From positions 372,001 through 436,000 of the forward strand of contig JBDVBY010000007.1 in NCBI GenBank assembly GCA_039942715.1: a stretch of DNA of 64,000 bases. Reading direction: 5' to 3'. Numbering within the stretch: position 1 is the first letter of the stretch; each line of letters begins with the position of its first letter. A program made the position numbers and the translations under genes. The notes below the pieces were generated by a model. It did no database searches. It had not been told where the DNA came from and saw nothing but the letters and a program-made list of their open reading frames with translations. Below are positions 1-8,086 of this stretch, in pieces. This DNA is from JABDJX01 sp039942715. Its GTDB lineage: Bacteria; Pseudomonadota; Alphaproteobacteria; Rhodobacterales; Rhodobacteraceae.

Positions 1-91
1 TGTTGGCTTTTCCGATCTGTCTGACGCGCGCCGTTTCTGCGCCGTACTCGTAGCAGATGGTGCCAACTGTATCCCTGTCGTGCAGGAATAA
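1..91 (+). CDS. C-terminal end of a probable SPOR-domain protein (partial)
   Basis: The window opens inside a plus-strand reading frame that ends with TAA at 89-91. The 29 visible residues end in VADGANCIPVVQE. The stop abuts the GTG start of nagZ, so the two genes are probably co-transcribed. In related Rhodobacteraceae the gene before nagZ encodes a SPOR-domain (septal peptidoglycan-binding) protein, and the tail is compatible with the last strand of such a domain. That name rests mainly on neighbourhood, because only the tail is visible. Confidence 0.5.
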   Translation, partial: VGFSDLSDARRFCAVLVADGANCIPVVQE

Positions 92-1087
92 GTGGGGCAG
101 GGCGCGTATATACTCGCGCCCGCCGGGCCTGACCTTTCCCCCGAGGAGTCCGCGTTTTTCAAAGACGCCAACCCTTGGGGTTTTATTTTGTTCGCCAGAA
201 ATTGCGAGACGCCGGATCAGCTGCGCCGTTTGACAAGCAATCTGCGCGAAGCTGTGGGGCGCAACGCTCCAATCCTAATTGATCAGGAAGGTGGTCGTGT
301 GCAGCGGATGCGCGCGCCTCACTGGAAAGAGTGGATGCCGCCGCTGGATCAGGTGCCCGCTGGCCCACGCGCAATGTACCTTCGTGGTCTTTTGATCGGG
401 ACAGAGCTTGTCGCGCACGGTATCGACGTCAATTGCGCCCCTTCTGCTGACATCGCACGCGACAAAACGCATCCGTTTCTGCGAAATCGTTGTTATGGCG
501 AAAATGCCGATGTGGTCGTCGCGATGGCGGGGGCCTGTGCCGACGGGCTGATGGATGCCGGGTGTTTGCCTGTGTTGAAACATGCGCCCGGACACGGGCT
601 TGCCACACTAGACAGTCACAAAGACCTTCCGCGCCTGTCAGAAAAGCTATCCTATCTTGAGCAGTACGATTTCGCGCCATTCCGCGAGATGGCTGATCGG
701 CCAATGGTGATGACCGCGCATATCGTGCTGCAGGACCTTGATGCTGATAGGCCGATTACGTACTCGCCCGAGGGAATCACCTATTTGCGCGAAAACCTGA
801 ATCTGAGCGGCCTTTTGATGACCGATGACATCTCGATGGGCGCGCTTTCGGGAAGTATCCGGGACCGTGCTGAAAAGGCGGTGGCGGCTGGGTGTGATCT
901 TGTCCTGCACTGTAACGGCGAGCTTGCGGAAATGCGCAGTGTTGCCGAGATCGGGCCAATGGTTCCAGAGGCGCAGGAAAGGGCAGATGTTGCGTTATCC
1001 TGCCGCCAGACCCCAATAGATATTGACATTCCAGCCGCTGAGGCAGAGTTTCTTAGCCTTATTGGGCAAGGTCTTTTGCAAGATTGA
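92..1087 (+). CDS. nagZ: Beta-N-acetylhexosaminidase NagZ (glycoside hydrolase family 3)
   Basis: NagZ removes the terminal GlcNAc from GlcNAc-anhydroMurNAc muropeptides in the cytoplasm during peptidoglycan recycling. The 331-residue protein has the family marks: the LIDQEGGRVQR segment at about residues 62-72, the KHAPGHG motif at 163-169 with the catalytic-loop histidine in DSH at about 174-176, and the TDDISMG segment near 244-250 carrying the acidic nucleophile. There is no signal peptide, as expected for a cytosolic enzyme. The GTG start directly follows the upstream stop codon, and no better start lies downstream. scpA follows closely, which is the usual order in this family. Confidence 0.95.
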   Translation: MGQGAYILAPAGPDLSPEESAFFKDANPWGFILFARNCETPDQLRRLTSNLREAVGRNAPILIDQEGGRVQRMRAPHWKEWMPPLDQVPAGPRAMYLRGLLIGTELVAHGIDVNCAPSADIARDKTHPFLRNRCYGENADVVVAMAGACADGLMDAGCLPVLKHAPGHGLATLDSHKDLPRLSEKLSYLEQYDFAPFREMADRPMVMTAHIVLQDLDADRPITYSPEGITYLRENLNLSGLLMTDDISMGALSGSIRDRAEKAVAAGCDLVLHCNGELAEMRSVAEIGPMVPEAQERADVALSCRQTPIDIDIPAAEAEFLSLIGQGLLQD

Positions 1088-1126
1088 TTGGGAAGCGGGC
1101 TTGATCCGCACCTTGGAGAGCAGAGC

Positions 1127-1906
1127 ATGGATGGCGACGTGGAATTCGACGATGTCGAAGAGCGGCTTGCAGCCGAAGCGCTGATCATTGACGTCGACGG
1201 GTTTGAAGGCCCGCTCGATCTGCTTTTGATGCTCTCGCGCACCCAAAAAGTCGATCTGCGTAAAATCTCCGTTTTGGCGCTGGCCGAACAATATCTTGGC
1301 TTTATCGAACGCGCGCGCACGCTGCGCATCGAGTTGGCGGCGGATTATTTGGTGATGGCCGCGTGGCTCGCTTTTCTCAAATCGCGCCTGCTTTTGCCTC
1401 CTGATCCGGCTGACGAAGGTCCCTCTGGCGAAGATTTGGCAGCGCATCTGGCGTTTCAATTAGAGCGTTTGTCCGCGATGCGCGATTCTGCGGCCAAGCT
1501 GATGGCGCGCGATCAAAAAGGGCGTGACTTCTTTGTGCGTGGTGTGCCCGAGGACGTGACCCGTGTGCGCCGCGTTCGGTATACCGCAACGCTGCTTGAT
1601 CTGATGCAAGGCTATGCCCGCATTCGTACGCGCGATGATTTCCGCCCCTACGTCATGGACCGCGCCCATGTGATGACGCTTGAACAAGCGCTGGACAGAA
1701 TGCGCGGACTGATTGGCTATGCTGGCGAGTGGACCGACCTGCTTTCTTACCTGCCCGAGGGCTGGGAAACCGATCCGATCCGCCGCCGCTCTGCCACGGC
1801 CAGCCATTTCGCGGCTTCGCTGGAATTGGTCAAAGCCGGCAAGCTGCAGATCCGGCAGACCGAAACCTTTGCACCCATTCAAATCAAGGCCGCTGCCAGT
1901 GTCTGA
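1127..1906 (+). CDS. scpA: Segregation and condensation protein A
   Basis: ScpA is the kleisin subunit that bridges the SMC heads in the bacterial condensin complex. The 259-residue product opens its core with the typical segment VDGFEGPLDLLLMLSR and is followed by ScpB, its obligate partner. I start at ATG 1127 because a good Shine-Dalgarno (TTGGAGAG) precedes it. An in-frame TTG at 1088, right after the nagZ stop, would add 13 residues but lacks such a site. The gene ends 8 bases inside scpB, which suggests translational coupling. Confidence 0.94.
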   Translation: MDGDVEFDDVEERLAAEALIIDVDGFEGPLDLLLMLSRTQKVDLRKISVLALAEQYLGFIERARTLRIELAADYLVMAAWLAFLKSRLLLPPDPADEGPSGEDLAAHLAFQLERLSAMRDSAAKLMARDQKGRDFFVRGVPEDVTRVRRVRYTATLLDLMQGYARIRTRDDFRPYVMDRAHVMTLEQALDRMRGLIGYAGEWTDLLSYLPEGWETDPIRRRSATASHFAASLELVKAGKLQIRQTETFAPIQIKAAASV

Positions 1907-2651
1907 CTTCGAAACTGAGGCCGTTGAGGCCGAACCTGAAAGCCTGTTTGAAGCTCCGCCCATGGGCGAGCAGGAACGTATGGTTGAGGCAATTTTGTTT
2001 GCCACAGCCGAGCCGGTTTCAATTGCCGAGCTAAACGCGCGCATGCCCCACGGGGCGGATGCAAAAGAGGCGATTGAACATCTGCGCAAGCGTTATGACG
2101 GGCGCGGTGTTGCTGTCGTCAAGGTGGGCGAGTCTTGGGCGATGCGCACGGCGTCCGATCTTGGGTTCCTGATGCAAAAGGAAACTGTCGAGACCCGCAA
2201 ACTGTCACGCGCAGCGATCGAGACCTTGGCGATCATTGCCTATCATCAACCCGTCACGCGCTCGGAAATCGAAGAAATTCGTGGTGTCGGCGTTAGTCGT
2301 GGCACCGTTGATCAACTTCTCGAGCTTGAGTGGATTAAGTTTGGCCGTCGTAAAATGACCCCCGGACGCCCGGTGACGTATATGGTGACAGAAGAATTTC
2401 TTGATCACTTTGGCCTTGAGAACGCGCGCGATTTGCCGGGGCTGAAAGAACTGCGCGCCGCTGGTCTGTTGGAAAATCGCCCCCCACCGGGCACAGGTCT
2501 GGAAGAAGAGAGCGACGAAGACGATTCTGAAGATCAGACCGACATGTTTGCACCAGCCGTTGAAGCGGAAGACACAGCTGATGACGGCGAAGTGCTTGAA
2601 GACATTGAGGATCAAGAGGAGCAAGACGATGAACGCCAACCGTCTGATTAA
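1899..2651 (+). CDS. scpB: Segregation and condensation protein B
   Basis: ScpB is the winged-helix kite subunit of the SMC-ScpAB condensin. The core runs from EQERMVEAILFATAEPVS through the conserved AIETLAIIAYHQPVTRSEIEEIRGV segment (in part), typical of the second winged helix. The last 45 or so residues are a very acidic tail rich in Glu and Asp, common in Rhodobacteraceae. I chose GTG 1899, giving MSDFETEAVEAEPE, which overlaps the scpA stop by 8 bases. A longer in-frame reading starting at 1713 lies inside scpA and is not credible. Product is 250 residues. Confidence 0.93.
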   Translation: MSDFETEAVEAEPESLFEAPPMGEQERMVEAILFATAEPVSIAELNARMPHGADAKEAIEHLRKRYDGRGVAVVKVGESWAMRTASDLGFLMQKETVETRKLSRAAIETLAIIAYHQPVTRSEIEEIRGVGVSRGTVDQLLELEWIKFGRRKMTPGRPVTYMVTEEFLDHFGLENARDLPGLKELRAAGLLENRPPPGTGLEEESDEDDSEDQTDMFAPAVEAEDTADDGEVLEDIEDQEEQDDERQPSD

Positions 2652-2775
2652 CATGGCAATACGCTATGGGATGCGCTTTTTGACGCGCAAGATGTCTAAA
2701 GGAAAACCGGTTGATCCCAAAGTGACGCAGGCCACCAAAGCAATGCGCATGGCACGACGCACCGGCAAATTCTGA
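2629..2775 (+). CDS. Small basic protein of unknown function (48 aa)
   Basis: This small frame starts at ATG 2629 behind an AGAGGAG Shine-Dalgarno and overlaps the last 23 bases of scpB in another frame. The product (MNANRLINMAIRYGMRF at the start) is strongly basic, with many Lys and Arg in its second half, one possible amphipathic helix and no membrane segment. The acetyltransferase start lies one base after its stop, so the tight scpB-small gene-GNAT packing supports it being expressed. Short proteins of this type follow scpB in other Roseobacter genomes as far as I recall. No function can be assigned. Confidence 0.65.
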   Translation: MNANRLINMAIRYGMRFLTRKMSKGKPVDPKVTQATKAMRMARRTGKF

Positions 2776-2776
2776 C

Positions 2777-3316
2777 GTGAGCGTCACCATCCGCGAACTC
2801 ACCAATGTCGAAGACGTCGTCGCGTTGGAGCCTGTGGTGCTGGAGTTTTTTCGCATCGTCTGTGGCTTTCTGAAATCGGACTTTGACGTGCACCTTTCGC
2901 CCGAAGAGCCAACCGCCACCATGATGGCAACGCCGGAGAAATTCATCCCACCAATTGGACGCGGCTATGTGGCCGAAGACGATGGATCGCTCATTGGGAT
3001 GATCTTCCTAAAGCCCCTGCGCGATGGTGAGTTTGAGGTGAAACGTCTTTATCTGCGCCACGAGGCGCGCGGACTTGGGCTTGGAAAGCGCCTTGTGCGC
3101 CATGTTATCAAAGTGGCCACCGACCTTGGCGCATCTGGGCTTTATCTTGATAGTATCCCATCGCTGTCCGCTGCCATATCGCTCTACGAAGCCGAAGGTT
3201 TTGCCCACACCGCCCCTTATCCGGGCAGTGAGATCGGCTCAAACGATTTGCTGCGTGAGCTTGGCGTTTACATGTATTTGCCGCTCGAACCTGCGATAGG
3301 CGATACCGAATCTTAA
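2777..3316 (+). CDS. GNAT-family N-acetyltransferase
   Basis: This 179-residue protein has the GNAT fold signature. The beta-4 strand (FEVKRLYLRHEARGLGLGKRL) leads into the R-G-L-G-L-G acetyl-CoA pyrophosphate loop, and a later LYEAEGF segment is typical of the fold's C-terminal part. It would transfer an acetyl group from acetyl-CoA to an amine, but the acceptor cannot be told from the sequence. Start is GTG 2777, one base after the previous stop, giving MSVTIRELTNVEDVV. It is the last gene of the scpAB run before the HD-GYP gene 24 bases on. Confidence 0.85.
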   Translation: MSVTIRELTNVEDVVALEPVVLEFFRIVCGFLKSDFDVHLSPEEPTATMMATPEKFIPPIGRGYVAEDDGSLIGMIFLKPLRDGEFEVKRLYLRHEARGLGLGKRLVRHVIKVATDLGASGLYLDSIPSLSAAISLYEAEGFAHTAPYPGSEIGSNDLLRELGVYMYLPLEPAIGDTES

Positions 3317-3340
3317 ACACTCCTGCCTTAGAAGCGGGCG

Positions 3341-4729
3341 ATGAAAACCGCATCCAGTTTTGAAGGCATCGTCGTTGGCGATCTCTACGTCGGCGAAGTG
3401 CTTGGCGCTCTAAGCTATGCGCTTGATCTAACGGAGGGTCAGCCGCCCGGCCATTGCATGCGCGCCGCCTACATTGGCACGGCCATCGGCGCAGAAATTG
3501 GGTTGCACGGCGATCAGGCGACAGATCTTTTTTACACGCTTATGTTAAAGGACCTCGGGTGCAGTTCGAACGCTGCGCGCATTTGTCAGTTATTTTTGAC
3601 CGATGACTTAATGTTCAAGCATAATCATAAGCTTGCGGGCGTTTCCATTCGGCAGGCCCTGTCGTTTCTGATGAAAAACACCGCCTCGGATGAACCGTTG
3701 GCAAAGCGGCTCAAGGTGGTGGCAGGCTTTTTGAAAGACGCCGACGGCATTTCCAAAGATATGTTCGAAACCCGGTGTCAGCAGGGACACGATATCGCCC
3801 GCGAAATGGGGTTTTCCGAAGAGGTCGCCAAAGGCGTGGCGTGTTTGGATGAACACTGGGATGGCGGCGGTCACCCGATGGGGGCAAAAGGCGACGACAT
3901 TCCACTCTTCTCGCAAATCGCGCTGATTGCGCAGGTGATTGACGTTTTCAACACATCGGGCGGCAAAGAGGCGGCCCTTGGTGAAATCAGCGATCGTTCT
4001 GGCAAGTGGTTCAGCCCTGATTTGGTCAAGGCCGCTCATTCTGTTGGGGCCAGCATTGATTTTTGGCAAGAACTGGGACGGCCAGATCTGGATCAACGGC
4101 TCTTGGAATCTCGCCCCAGCCAAAGCAAATGGAAAATGACAGACGAAAAGCTGGACCAAATCGTCGGCGGATTTGCCAAGGTCATTGATGCCAAAAGCCC
4201 GTTTACTCACGGTCATTCGGCCCGTGTCGCGCTTTATGCAGATCTTTTGGCCGAGAGCTTTGGGTTTGAGGATACGCATCGCAAATGGCTGGAACGCACA
4301 GCGTTGCTTCACGATATTGGCAAGCTTGGAATTTCAAACTCGATTTTGGACAAACCAGCTGGGCTGACGGATGATGAATTCGCCCTGATGAAAAAACATC
4401 CTATCTATAGCGAAGCGGTTTTGATGCGTGTGGGCGCGTTTCGTCCAATGGCAAAAGTTGCCGTCGCACACCATGAACGTATTGATGGCAAAGGTTATCC
4501 CTACGGTATAGGTGGCGATGCACTAACGCTTGAAATGCGCATCTTGTCTGTTTCGGATGTCTTTGACGCCCTTAGCGCTGATCGTCCTTACCGAAGCGCA
4601 ATGCCGCTCGACAAAACCTACGCCATCCTTAACGACATGAGCGGCACAGCATTGGACGCAAATGTTGTCGCTCATTTGAAAGAGGCGATTGCGGGCGCGC
4701 CTGCGTTGAACTTTGCGCAAAGCGCCTAA
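3341..4729 (+). CDS. Tandem HD-GYP-type phosphohydrolase, N-terminal copy degenerate
   Basis: HD-GYP proteins hydrolyse cyclic di-GMP. The C-terminal half (about residues 265-455) has the full signature: LLHDIGKLG near 321-329, an HHERIDGKGYPYG segment near 376-388, and a SVSDVFDALSADRPYR segment. The N-terminal half looks like a decayed second copy: LMLKDLG stands where HDIG would be, and DEHWDGGGHPMG stands where HHE-DGxGYP would be. So the protein seems to be an internal duplication with one active and one probably inactive HD domain. There is no membrane segment and no receiver domain. Its stop overlaps that of the convergent dcd gene by 4 bases. Confidence 0.88.
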   Translation: MKTASSFEGIVVGDLYVGEVLGALSYALDLTEGQPPGHCMRAAYIGTAIGAEIGLHGDQATDLFYTLMLKDLGCSSNAARICQLFLTDDLMFKHNHKLAGVSIRQALSFLMKNTASDEPLAKRLKVVAGFLKDADGISKDMFETRCQQGHDIAREMGFSEEVAKGVACLDEHWDGGGHPMGAKGDDIPLFSQIALIAQVIDVFNTSGGKEAALGEISDRSGKWFSPDLVKAAHSVGASIDFWQELGRPDLDQRLLESRPSQSKWKMTDEKLDQIVGGFAKVIDAKSPFTHGHSARVALYADLLAESFGFEDTHRKWLERTALLHDIGKLGISNSILDKPAGLTDDEFALMKKHPIYSEAVLMRVGAFRPMAKVAVAHHERIDGKGYPYGIGGDALTLEMRILSVSDVFDALSADRPYRSAMPLDKTYAILNDMSGTALDANVVAHLKEAIAGAPALNFAQSA

Positions 4730-5802
4730 GGCGCGCGGAAGTGTTTTGACAGCTTAAGACCCTGGCCTTGATAGTTTGAGGCAATCTCGCGCCCGTACAA
4801 CGCATCTGGCGTGTGCGCCATTCTTTCATAAACCAACCGTCCAACGATCTGACCGTGCTCTAGCACAAAGGGCGCCTCGTGACAGCGCACTTCCAACACG
4901 CCACGCGATCCTGTTCCGCCAGCTTCCGCCCACCCAAAGCCGGGATCAAAGAAGCCAGCATAATGCACACGAAACTCACCCACCATCGCAAGATAGGGCG
5001 CCATTTCAGCAGCGTGATCGGGCGGGATAACGATCGCCTCGCGGCTGACCAGAATGTAAAATGCTCCTGGGTCAAGGATGATCCAGCCTGTGTCTGTGCG
5101 CACCTCTTCCCAAAAATCACGCGGGTCGTAATGCGCCAATTTGGCCAAATCAATCACACCTGTATGAGGTTTGGCGCGGTATCCCACCAGCGTGCCAGCG
5201 TCTGGCCTTAGATCAACGGAAAACCCAAGCCCGCCGGAAATCGCGGCCTCTCCCGAGACAATCGGCGTCTTGGCATGAAGCGTGCGCAGCGCCTCGTCAT
5301 CAATCACCGTCTGACCTTGGCGAAAAATCACTTGGGTCAACATTTGCCCAGTTTGTGCGATCACTGAAAAACTCTGTGGGCAAATCTCGGCGTAAAGCGG
5401 GCCGTCATAACCATCGGCAATACGATCAAACTCGCTGCCATAATCCGTGATGATCCGCGTCAAAAGATCAAGCCGCCCGATGGATGACTTGGCACTAGCA
5501 GCCCCGGCAACACCGACAGGCAGCGTCAGACTTTCCAAAAGCTCCACCACATACACGCAGTCTTTCTCCAACACGGCCCCATCGCTGAGATCAATGCGGT
5601 GCATGGTGAAATCTTCAAGCCGCTCGGAAACGGTGCGATCCTTGCCTGCCAGAAAAGACGCGCGCACACGATAAGCTGTTGTTCCAAGGCGCAAATCAAG
5701 TGAGGCGGGTTGCACCTGTGCGGGCAACACTGGCGTTTGCGCTTTTACACGACCATCGCCGATCATCTCGCGGATCGCGCTGTCGGGCAGAACGCCGGTC
5801 AT
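4726..5802 (-). CDS. dcd: 2'-Deoxycytidine 5'-triphosphate deaminase (double-length type)
   Basis: Dcd converts dCTP to dUTP, feeding dTTP synthesis. At 358 residues the protein is about twice the length of the E. coli enzyme, and this long form is typical of alphaproteobacteria. The N-terminal part starts MTGVLPDSAIREMI and contains QPASLDLRLG, the usual entry to the dUTPase-like jelly-roll. A second related half carries the GVLEVRCHEAPFVLEHGQ segment. Start is ATG 5802; the tRNA-Pro gene lies 22 bases upstream on the same strand. The stop shares 4 bases with the HD-GYP gene, so there is no room for a terminator between them. Confidence 0.9.
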   Translation of the reverse strand: MTGVLPDSAIREMIGDGRVKAQTPVLPAQVQPASLDLRLGTTAYRVRASFLAGKDRTVSERLEDFTMHRIDLSDGAVLEKDCVYVVELLESLTLPVGVAGAASAKSSIGRLDLLTRIITDYGSEFDRIADGYDGPLYAEICPQSFSVIAQTGQMLTQVIFRQGQTVIDDEALRTLHAKTPIVSGEAAISGGLGFSVDLRPDAGTLVGYRAKPHTGVIDLAKLAHYDPRDFWEEVRTDTGWIILDPGAFYILVSREAIVIPPDHAAEMAPYLAMVGEFRVHYAGFFDPGFGWAEAGGTGSRGVLEVRCHEAPFVLEHGQIVGRLVYERMAHTPDALYGREIASNYQGQGLKLSKHFRAP

Positions 5803-5824
5803 CTCAAACCTCTTATTGTCGAAT

Positions 5825-5901
5825 TGGTCGGGCTAGCAGGACTCGAACCTGCGACCTTCCGTCCCCCAGACGGACGCGCTACCAGGCTGCGCCATAGCCC
5901 G
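5825..5901 (-). tRNA. tRNA-Pro (anticodon GGG)
   Basis: Read on the minus strand, the 77 bases fold as a complete cloverleaf with acceptor CGGGCTA pairing TAGCCCG, discriminator A and an encoded CCA. The anticodon stem is TCCGT/ACGGA around the loop CTGGGGG, giving anticodon GGG, which reads CCC and CCU. The T-arm carries GTTCGAGTC. It lies between the merR-type gene and dcd, all on the same strand. Confidence 0.97.
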
Positions 5902-5976
5902 ACACGCGGCACTTTTGGCGCATATTTTAAGTGGGGGCAAGGGCAGAACGTGACGACGCGCATCTCAAAAGGGCGC

Positions 5977-6708
5977 TTAGTCGGCGCGCGCGTGCAGCGC
6001 TTTAAGTTTGTCGACAACGCTGGACAAAAGATCTTTGTGCTCGCCCAATGCATCGCGCGGGATCATGCGTAATTGCGCTGCAACACCGGGCGTGGCCGCG
6101 AAAGCTGCATCGTCATCTTGCGGGTCGGTTTTTGGAACATCCGCAGAGACTTCAAGAGGGGCAGGTGGTGCCTCGGCTTCTTTCGGCGTAGCGCGACCGC
6201 CACGCGAGAATTGCAGAACTGGTTCTGCGACTTCCGCAGTCTCAGGCTCAGCAGGCTCATCCAGTTCTACGGTAAGCTCTTCGACTTCTTCGACGGCTTC
6301 TTCGGCGTCATCGATAATCGGATCAGGCGTTGCATCGCGGGTCGATCGCGCAGCAGGTACGGGCTTTGTTGGCTCTGCGGTGTCGTGATCAATAACAACT
6401 GATTTAGTCTCGGGGGCCGCATCGTCTTCGCCATAAAGAACCGGGGCATGCGATGAGATATGTTTGATCCCTTGTTCGCGGAATAGCTTTTGCACCCCGC
6501 GAATGGTCATGCCCTGGTCGTGCAACAACGTTTTCACACCACCGATCACGCGCATATCAGAAGGGCGGTAGTATCGCCGTCCACCTGCGCGCTTTACCGG
6601 TTTGATCTGGCTGAAGCGGCTCTCCCAAAAGCGCAGGACATGCGTCGGCACGTCCAGCCAGTCGGCCACTTCTGAAATGGTGCGAAACGCGTCGCGAGAC
6701 TTTTCCAA
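5977..6708 (-). CDS. MerR-family transcriptional regulator
   Basis: The N-terminal 75 residues are a MerR-type winged helix: RTISEVADWLDVPTHVLRFW, followed by a wing with RAGGRRYYRPSDMRVI. The remaining 165 residues are acidic and low in complexity, with runs of Glu, Pro and Ala, and have no recognisable effector domain or cysteine cluster, so it is not a classical metal sensor. The gene follows ihfA by only 6 bases, the standard Rhodobacteraceae arrangement at the end of the plsX-fabH-ihfA series. A role tied to nucleoid or lipid genes is suggested only by this context. Target genes cannot be seen. Confidence 0.85.
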   Translation of the reverse strand: MEKSRDAFRTISEVADWLDVPTHVLRFWESRFSQIKPVKRAGGRRYYRPSDMRVIGGVKTLLHDQGMTIRGVQKLFREQGIKHISSHAPVLYGEDDAAPETKSVVIDHDTAEPTKPVPAARSTRDATPDPIIDDAEEAVEEVEELTVELDEPAEPETAEVAEPVLQFSRGGRATPKEAEAPPAPLEVSADVPKTDPQDDDAAFAATPGVAAQLRMIPRDALGEHKDLLSSVVDKLKALHARAD

Positions 6709-6714
6709 AGCGGA

Positions 6715-7017
6715 TTACGCCTTGTTCCCTGCCGCCACGCGTTCTTTCATCAGGTGCGAGGGGCGAAACGTCAGAACGCGGCGCGGATGGATTGGCACTT
6801 CTTCCCCGGTTTTGGGGTTGCGGCCAACGCGGGCAGCTTTGTCGCGGATCGAAAAGGTGCCGAAGGACGAGATTTTGACCTGATCGCCCTTCACCAAAGC
6901 GTCGGACATGTGCTGTAGAACACCTTCCACAAGCTGCGCAGATTCATTGCGGCTTAAGCCCACTTCGCGGAAAACCGCATCGCTTAAATCCATGCGTGTA
7001 AGTGTTTTTTCGCTCAT
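6715..7017 (-). CDS. ihfA: Integration host factor alpha subunit
   Basis: IhfA pairs with IhfB to bend DNA at specific sites. The 100-residue product contains the DNABII core: ALVKGDQVKISSFGTF, then the RVGRNPKTGEEVPI arm with the intercalating proline, then a basic C-terminal helix. I chose ATG 7017 (MSEKTLTRMDLSD), the family start; an upstream in-frame ATG at 7044 would add nine residues (MNILIKGGE) covering the Shine-Dalgarno. It is followed 6 bases later by the merR gene. Confidence 0.95.
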   Translation of the reverse strand: MSEKTLTRMDLSDAVFREVGLSRNESAQLVEGVLQHMSDALVKGDQVKISSFGTFSIRDKAARVGRNPKTGEEVPIHPRRVLTFRPSHLMKERVAAGNKA

Positions 7018-7108
7018 CTCGCCCCCCTTAATTAAAATATTCACCCAACATGCTTGTGTTGAATTTACGAGTCAATATCAGTGGCTTGGAAAAAAGCGTT
7101 AAACCCGT

Positions 7109-8086
7109 TTACCAGCGGATAATGACCGAACCCCAGGCCAATCCACCGCCAATTGCTTCCAACAACACGACCTGACCGGCGTTGAATCGCCCTTCGGCTT
7201 TCGCAATTGCCAGTGCCAAAGGAATCGATGCCGCAGAGGTATTCCCGTGATCCTGCACCGTCACCACGACCTGATCCATTGAAAGACCAAGCTTTTTCGC
7301 GGTGCCCGAGATGATGCGAATGTTGGCTTGGTGGGGGACGATCCAATCCAGATCGTCCTGAGTAAGCCCCGCTTTTTCAAGCGATGTCTCGGCAGTGTCA
7401 GCAAGCTTCACCACCGCATGCTTGAACAACTCGCGCCCTTGCATTTTCACAACGCCGCTGGTGCCTGTCGAGGACACGCCGCCATCGACGTAAAGCATAT
7501 CAAGGTGGCGGCCGTCTGAGTTCAGATCAACCGACAGAATGCCGCGATCCTCTGAGGTGCCAGCCCCTTCGCTGGCCTCAAGAATGATGGCGCCGGCTCC
7601 ATCGCCAAAAAGCACACAGGTGGCGCGATCTTCAAAGTCGAGGATCCGCGAGAATGTTTCGGCGCCGATCACCAGCACCCGTTTTGCCTGCCCAGACAGG
7701 ATCAGGGCGTTCGCGTTTGAAACCGCAAAGACAAACCCGGCACAAACCGCTTGAACGTCAAAGGCAAAGCCCCGCGTCATGCCAAGTGCGGCTTGCACCA
7801 TGGTTGCGACGGAGGGAAATGTGAGGTCAGGCGTAGAGGTGGCGACGATAATGGCGTCAATGTCGCTTGCCTCAAGCTCTGCATCAGCGAGTGCTGCGGA
7901 GGCGGCTTTAATGGCAAGGTGGGAGGTTTTTTCTCCGTCGACGGCAAAGTGACGGCGTTCGATCCCGCTGCGTGTTTTGATCCACTCGTCAGAGGTGTCG
8001 ACACCTTGTTCTGCAAACCACGCGTTTGGGACCACCCTTTCGGGAAGGTAATGCCCGACGCCACGGACCCGCGCTCTTGTTGTCAT
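7109..8086 (-). CDS. fabH: Beta-ketoacyl-ACP synthase III
   Basis: FabH starts type II fatty acid synthesis by condensing acetyl-CoA with malonyl-ACP. The catalytic triad is visible in the 325-residue protein: Cys115 in VQAVCAGF, His252 in PHQANIRI and Asn282 in DHGNTSAAS. The thiolase-fold glycine segment AIGGGLAWGSVIIRW ends the protein, as is usual. The start overlaps the plsX stop by 4 bases (ATGA), which points to coupled translation with the enzyme that begins phospholipid acyl transfer. Confidence 0.96.
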   Translation of the reverse strand: MTTRARVRGVGHYLPERVVPNAWFAEQGVDTSDEWIKTRSGIERRHFAVDGEKTSHLAIKAASAALADAELEASDIDAIIVATSTPDLTFPSVATMVQAALGMTRGFAFDVQAVCAGFVFAVSNANALILSGQAKRVLVIGAETFSRILDFEDRATCVLFGDGAGAIILEASEGAGTSEDRGILSVDLNSDGRHLDMLYVDGGVSSTGTSGVVKMQGRELFKHAVVKLADTAETSLEKAGLTQDDLDWIVPHQANIRIISGTAKKLGLSMDQVVVTVQDHGNTSAASIPLALAIAKAEGRFNAGQVVLLEAIGGGLAWGSVIIRW

